From: Elysia crispata
Taxonomy: Eukaryota > Mollusca > Gastropoda > Plakobranchidae
Direction of reading: 5' to 3'
Length of the DNA stretch: 64,000 nucleotides
Assembly: GCA_033675545.1 (NCBI GenBank)
Contig: JAWDGP010001469.1
Location: 175,001 to 239,000 of the forward strand
Under the pieces are notes generated by a model. The model made no database searches. It saw nothing but the letters and a program-made list of their open reading frames with translations, and was not told where the DNA came from. Within the stretch, counting starts at the first letter, position 1. The number at the start of each line of letters is the position of its first letter. A program made the translations under genes and the position numbers. Of the stretch, positions 59,301 through 64,000 are shown piece after piece.

Positions 59301-62064
59301 CTCTTCCATCAAACATCAGTATGTGCCAAAACCCAGATTCATCTGAAAATACTACTTCCATGACTTGCTCTCAAGGAGAAGGATTGAGAGTACCTGGACA
59401 GCCTCAAGGAGGCTTGGCATTCTCACAGCCAACAGAAAGATCTGTACGCAGCAGTGTGTCTTCAGACCGTTCAGACCGGATCAGTGAGCTTAGTTCTAGG
59501 TCAAGATCAACACTGCAGGACATTGGGGGGACGCAGCTTTACAAGTTACTTGGGCAAAACTATGGAGAAGAGGACGGGAAGAGTGATTCTGAGAAGGACC
59601 AGCAAGCCGAGCCAGAAATCTGCTTACACAAGTTGCTAGGGGTGAACATTGGGTTTGAATGCATCAACAAATATATGTACAAGTCTCCCAGCATGTACAA
59701 CTTTATCTGTGCTCAAAACTTCCGTCGTGATGAATACCGCTGGCATTTTAAGGTCAGTTTGTATTTCTAATTCCTTCACCGAAGTTATTGGAACTTTTTT
59801 GTTAAATCTGCATTTGATTTGTTTTTCAAAATGTGCATACCAAAATACACAAAGACAATCATGTCTTTTGTTTCTTATACTTACATCATTTCTATAATTC
59901 TGCAACTTTTCCAAGATGTCGATTGTTGGTTCTTGAAAAGTTTAACATTCTTCAAGTTTCTCAAAGAATCTACTCTATCTCATGAGTGACACCACATATA
60001 TTTGTTTATTTTCTCTTTTTATTTAAGATTACCAAACTAAAAGCATTAATGTCATTTATTTGCACCTGCCTTTCTATTTCTTGGTGTTATCAAGATGTCT
60101 ACAGTCTACCACAAAACCTTTGATTTGTTATACTATATTGAAGTTATTACGTGTACTTCTTTTTTTAATCACTACGTCTGTTATGTGCCCTTATTAGGCA
60201 GTTGTGTTTTATTAACTCTTTCATGGTACCATCTTTCCTAGAATGTTCATCAAGATATCCACCAAGGCTCACAGGGGTGGCTGCAGCAGCGCTGCCCTCT
60301 AGCCTATCTGGGCTGCACGTTTTCCTTCACTCGTCTAGAGCCAGCCCAGCCTGGGATGGAGGTTTACCACTCATGGCTGCAGGAGAGTTTTGGTCTGCGC
60401 AGCACTGAGTCCTCTACCTCATATTTGTACCCCACCACAGTTCAAAGTGGTCAGAATGACTCTTTACCTTCAGAACAGCCTATCACTGTCCCTAAAAAAT
60501 ATCAGTATGATCAAAACAGCAGTTGCACACAAAATCTTTCCTCACTTTCTCTAAACAATCCTTTTCCTGGAAGCAATATTGAGCATGAAAATGCAGGTGT
60601 ACAAACAAAATCAGATCCGAGTATAAGTAACCTTCATGATATTGATAAAGACTTTGACTTCCTGCCGGGAAAAAGCACTGCCACGTGTAGCAAAGGTCAA
60701 GATAGTGAAAGCATTCAACAAACTGGCACTGTTGAGGGGTCTTGGAATGGCGAAGATAACTCGGCTAGTGATAGAAACACGAACAAGCAGAGAACTGAAG
60801 AATCATCACAGCCCTCTGAAGTGGTAACCAGTCCAAAACTGAGAATGAGGGTTCGACCCACCATCTATACAGCCATGAACTGGGATTCAAAGGTCCTTTT
60901 TGAGTATGAAGTGGAAGAGGATGAGGAAAACAAAAGAACAGATGCTCATATCAACATCTTAGATTTGCCCTATGAACTTTTGCAAGCCATAGGTAAGAAC
61001 GGATATTAGGCTCACCTCAAGGCTTCAAATGTAAATGTAGGCCTAGAACAATAATTTCATGTGAAATTTAAATGAACGAATATTGGAAATGAGTTAATAA
61101 CATGATGTGCATGCTGTTTGCTTATCTTAGTGGTTTAACTACTATATTTTCACATTATAGTCCATAATCATACAAAGTATTATAAAATATGAAATTAGGC
61201 ACTATGCAAAAGGATCATAACAAATATATTACTCAAAATATGTGAGAGCTCTCTCCATTTGATAATAAACTTTCAAAATATCACGTATCTTTCTGGCTTT
61301 ATCAGAAGAGGATAGGAAAAAAAGAAAGAAATCTTTACGCAGCCTTTGATCTATTTTTTTTTCAACAGCCAAACATCTTGACAGCTTTAGCCTGTGCAAC
61401 TTAGCCTTAACCTCTTGCCTACTGCGAGATGTTTGCTGCAGTCTGTTGGATGATCATGGCATCGTTTTGCTTAACTGGCAGCGGCAGAAGTCTGGTAACG
61501 ACATCACCTGGAAGGTTGTTAATAAGGTGAATTTATGCTTTCCATGTTGTTGGCAACTTCATAATGATGATAATAGTTAAATAAAACAACAATAACAACA
61601 ATGGTGATGATGATTATAATGATGATGATAATAATACTAAGAAGAAGAAGAAGAAGAGTTCTAATGATGATGATTATATTAATAATAATAATGATGATGA
61701 TGGTGATGATTAAGCCCAGTTATTTTCTATTGAAAGATTCATGAACTATTGTTTAAATCTAATGAGGTGCCAATTTAAGAGGGGATTTCATGATCCTTAG
61801 AAAAGTTTTTCTTCTAAACCATGAAACTTAGACATTGCCCAATTTTACCTTAATAACAAAAAATCCTTGTTAAAGAATTTCTAAAATTTTTTTGTTTCTC
61901 TAAATCCATTTCAGCGATGGATGTTCAGTACAAGCTTTGAGCCAATCAGATCATGGCGTTTCAAGCCAAACGTTCCTCACATGGGAGATCATCTAAAGGT
62001 GTGTCCTTTCAACAAAGACATTCAGCGCCACTCAGGAAGAATTCAAGTCATGGAACCGTTTTAA
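56292..62064 (+). CDS. FBXO30: F-box only protein 30/40-like, 828 aa, seven coding exons
   Basis: Likely substrate-recognition subunit of an SCF (SKP1-CUL1-F-box) ubiquitin ligase. Coding exons: 56292-56323, 57116-57262, 57695-57853, 58663-59752, 60242-60992, 61369-61526, 61915-62064, joining in matching phases to 2,487 nt. A Cys/His-rich TRAF-type zinc-finger region spans residues 25-107 (HSHC, then CPEEKVNC, GCPH, MASHLPVCPASVVCC) and is followed by WSRWP, a family signature. Residues 135-155 include the conserved RDQRML segment. The middle (about 175-400) is Ser/Thr/Pro-rich and looks disordered. Residues 460-501 (FICAQNFRRDEYRWHFK, then NVHQDIH, QRCPLAYLGC) match the conserved family block. 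The F-box is about 714-758 (DLPYELLQAI..HLDSF..C). The C-terminus contains RSWRFKPNVP and HLKVCPFN, as in vertebrate FBXO30. In vertebrates FBXO30 and FBXO40 act in muscle-mass control and BMP signalling; the role here is unknown. It is slightly longer than human FBXO30. Confidence 0.93.
57116..57262 (+). CDS. FBXO30: FBXO30-like exon: N-terminal half of the zinc finger
   Basis: Encodes SSFPEYTPAELEGQ then HSHCIRCC, CEMITCKLCGWRCH. The acceptor is the tandem CCAGCAG, so use of the second AG (exon start 57119) would drop a single serine. Donor CAG|GTAGAC, two bases carried over. Confidence 0.88.
57695..57853 (+). CDS. FBXO30: FBXO30-like exon: C-terminal half of the zinc finger
   Basis: 159 nt encoding residues 60-112 and part of 113. 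Contains CKQPEHVLACPEEKVNC, the YGCPH segment, HLPVCPASVVCC and EEWSR. Acceptor CTCTGCTCAG, donor CAG|GTAAGA. The Cys/His spacing matches the TRAF-type finger of FBXO30/40. Confidence 0.95.
58663..59752 (+). CDS. FBXO30: FBXO30-like large central exon
   Basis: 1,090 nt encoding residues 113-476. It begins by completing WSRWP, continues through the DIGLAMRDQRML segment, then a long low-complexity region with two PPGLS motifs and a Ser/Arg-rich stretch near residues 371-396. It ends in the conserved FICAQNFRRDEYRWHFK. Two copies of an L-x-K-L-L-G-x-N-x-G motif lie at residues 405-414 and 434-443. Acceptor TCTGTATCAG, donor AAG|GTCAGT. Confidence 0.95.
60242..60992 (+). CDS. FBXO30: FBXO30-like exon: conserved Cys block, disordered linker, start of F-box
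   Basis: 751 nt encoding residues 477-726. It starts NVHQDIHQGSQGW and QRCPLAYLGC, the strongest family match after the zinc finger. A long polar linker follows, then an acidic stretch (YEVEEDEEN) and the F-box beginning NILDLPYELLQAI. Acceptor CTTTCCTAG, donor ATAG|GTAAGA. Confidence 0.94.
61369..61526 (+). CDS. FBXO30: FBXO30-like exon: remainder of the F-box
   Basis: 158 nt completing residue 727 and running to 779. AKHLDSFSLCNLALTS matches the second and third F-box helices; LLNWQRQ and ITWKVVNK follow. The acceptor has a strong T-rich tract (TTTTTTTTCAACAG), the donor is AAG|GTGAAT. Confidence 0.94.
61915..62064 (+). CDS. FBXO30: FBXO30-like terminal coding exon
   Basis: Residues 780-828 and the TAA stop at 62062-62064. 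RWMFSTSFEP, SWRFKPNVP and HLKVCPFN resemble the end of vertebrate FBXO30/40. Acceptor TCCATTTCAG. Confidence 0.95.
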   Translation, partial: RWMFSTSFEPIRSWRFKPNVPHMGDHLKVCPFNKDIQRHSGRIQVMEPF

Positions 62065-64000
62065 TGGGACTAAAAATCGTTTGCTGCAAGGTCGGCAGGC
62101 AGGAATTCTCTTGATTGTCTTATGCTGTCGAAGTTTGGTTTAGTTTTCTTATTATGAACTCAGCCAAAGTTGATTATGAAAAATAAAATTCTAGGATAAT
62201 TCTTTGAAGTGTTATTCATCAGGGATTTTTAATTAAACTTAAAAGATGGTGTAAAATAGAAGGAGAACATCTTGTATTTGGAGATATTGTTAAGATTTGC
62301 TATTAACTTGATGCAATGAACAAGAGTCTGTTTGGTTCCTTTACCAGCCAACTTTGTCTCTCACCCTCAGAACTGTGCAAAAAGTGGAGTAACAATCTTT
62401 GGTATTATGTGATAATAAACATATTTATATTGACCCTCAAATCTAAATTAAGGCCCAAATGAAACTAACAATTAATTTGGTAAAGTTTAATTACATCTCT
62501 CGTAAGCGTTAAGTTTTATGCAAGTGGTAGCTTAAACGGCTACTACATGTTAACTTTGTAAGTCAGAAATACCCTGTCATGGGCAATCGATGCTATGCGT
62601 TGCCCTTCTGTTGTCCAAGTCTGTGATTATAAACAGTAGAAATGCATAATCCGCTGACAAAAAAAAAATAAATCTAACTGAACAAAAGTAAGGTGTGCAT
62701 GTGTGTAAACTGTTTGGGTGTGTCAGTATGTCATGAGGGGTCAGTGTTTAATAAAAACATGACTGCAAGAAGATCTCATAAACACTTGCATAGCACAAAC
62801 TTAAACCTAGTTCTTGCTAAGATTAATTTATTAAATTTAAACTTAGTTGCAAATATTGTCATATTTTTATATGATAATGTTTTCTAAGCAAGCTTATTTC
62901 TGACTGCCTGTTTAGGATTTTGCACCATTACTTGATTAGATAGACAGTCGACTAACAATTATCAAAGCATATCTTGAACCCGTTATTTATTCACAATCAA
63001 ATAAATATGATGAGTTGTGATCTGCTTGTACACCTGTATTCCTTATTGACATCGTGCAAAAGATCACATATGTGTAGTCTGTTTCTTTTATATATACATT
63101 TTCAAAGTCATCTATTGATGAAAAAAAAAACAACTCCTGAAGTGCTTCACATTTTACTTATTTATTTATCAACTGCAGAACCTGCTGTTGCGTGGTAATG
63201 ATAATTATTGTTGATTTTCTGCAAGGACACCATCTTTCTGTGGCTTCATGTTCCTCTTATCCACCATTGGCCTTTTCAGCTTACATCATTGTCTTTCTCT
63301 CTCTAGCCACTTGCTTCTGCTATCCTTGGTCTTAATTATTTTATGTGTATAGTCTTTTCACTTGTGTTTTTTTTTTTTTATTAATATATGTCAGCTTTTT
63401 TTTTTAAATTCAAGATAGGTCTTATTTATCTGAGAGCTCAGTGAATTGTGATTTTTACAACTGATTTTGTAAGATAAAGGTATCTCATCTTATCTGCATA
63501 CTATTTATTTACTGCAAACAATTAATCAGTGCCTTAAAATGTATCCCATACCCCATCTTATAATTTAAAATATGGAAAATAATACCCAATTTGATACCAT
63601 GCAAAATGTAGACGTTTGTGTGGCAAGGTAGACCTCAAGGAAAAGTTTTACGGGTTATGCCAGCAAAGTGTGACATTGAAAATTATACAATTGTTTCAAA
63701 CCCAAATGAAATGAATATGTCATATGAAATGAAGAATGTATTATAAGTGTCAACATTTATAAAATTAAAGCTAGCTGATTTAGTGCCATTTCATTGAAAC
63801 GTGGTAAAGGAAGTAAAGTCCAGAGTATTTATTCCAATTATTCCTTCATTTTGATGATGCTGATAGAGTTTGCAAATTCCAGTATGACAAAATTAATGTG
63901 ATATGAACTTTTGGAGTATATCTTGATGGCCTTTACATTGCTTCATAGTTTTAGGTGGGTGGAAAATGTGGGTTTAAGGCTGAATATGATGCTTGCTGGC
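62065..64000 (+). other. 3' UTR and flank of the FBXO30-like gene
   Basis: No supportable coding region. AATAAA hexamers occur at 62182-62187, 62414-62419 and 62667-62672, giving candidate 3' UTRs of about 140, 370 and 620 nt. The rest is AT-rich sequence with A and T runs. Confidence 0.5.
62182..62187 (+). terminator. Proximal candidate poly(A) signal of the FBXO30-like gene
   Basis: Canonical AATAAA 118 nt after the stop codon, in AT-rich context with T-rich sequence downstream. Which of the several hexamers is used cannot be told from the sequence. Confidence 0.45.

Overview
This is a 64 kb piece of animal nuclear DNA, probably from a lophotrochozoan and most likely a mollusc. The grounds are AT-rich sequence, GT-AG introns of several hundred bases to kilobases, two metazoan gene families in split form, a very high density of long (GA)n/(CT)n tracts, AGATCT-type short repeats and tRNA-derived SINE-like elements. 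The mollusc assignment is inference from repeat style and is not proven by any one sequence. No prokaryotic, organellar or viral gene is visible.

Layout. (1) 1-6.0 kb: non-coding and repeat-rich. It holds two long CT tracts, a 19-bp minisatellite (about 1.55-2.43 kb), three tandem copies of a 107-bp unit (3.28-3.60 kb), a perfect 18-bp inverted repeat and a SINE-like head. (2) 6.0-18.6 kb: a tetraspanin gene on the minus strand. Eight coding exons between 18,579 and 10,214 encode 256 residues; AT-rich 3' flank or UTR lies at lower coordinates. (3) 18.6-52 kb: a large gene-poor interval with over a dozen GA/CT tracts, a poly(A)-tailed SINE, tandem duplications, one arm of an inverted pair of 250-bp terminal-inverted-repeat elements, and two copies of a small motif resembling a hammerhead-ribozyme core. 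A GC-rich block at 34.3-34.6 kb with a consensus donor next to it could be the distant 5' end of the tetraspanin gene. (4) 52-64 kb: an FBXO30/FBXO40-type F-box gene on the plus strand. Seven coding exons between 56,292 and 62,064 encode 828 residues, with a possible non-coding first exon ending at 52,953; 3' UTR and flank run to the window end.

The two genes are transcribed away from each other across roughly 38 kb of repeat-rich DNA. Nothing suggests that they work together: one is a four-pass membrane organiser, the other a likely substrate receptor of an SCF ubiquitin ligase. Both models close without a frame break: every tetraspanin coding exon is a multiple of three, and the F-box exons join in matching phases to 2,487 nt. 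I found no gene cluster that would amount to a new biological system. The most unusual items are the inverted-repeat transposon pair, the paired ribozyme-like motifs and the extent of purine/pyrimidine repeats.
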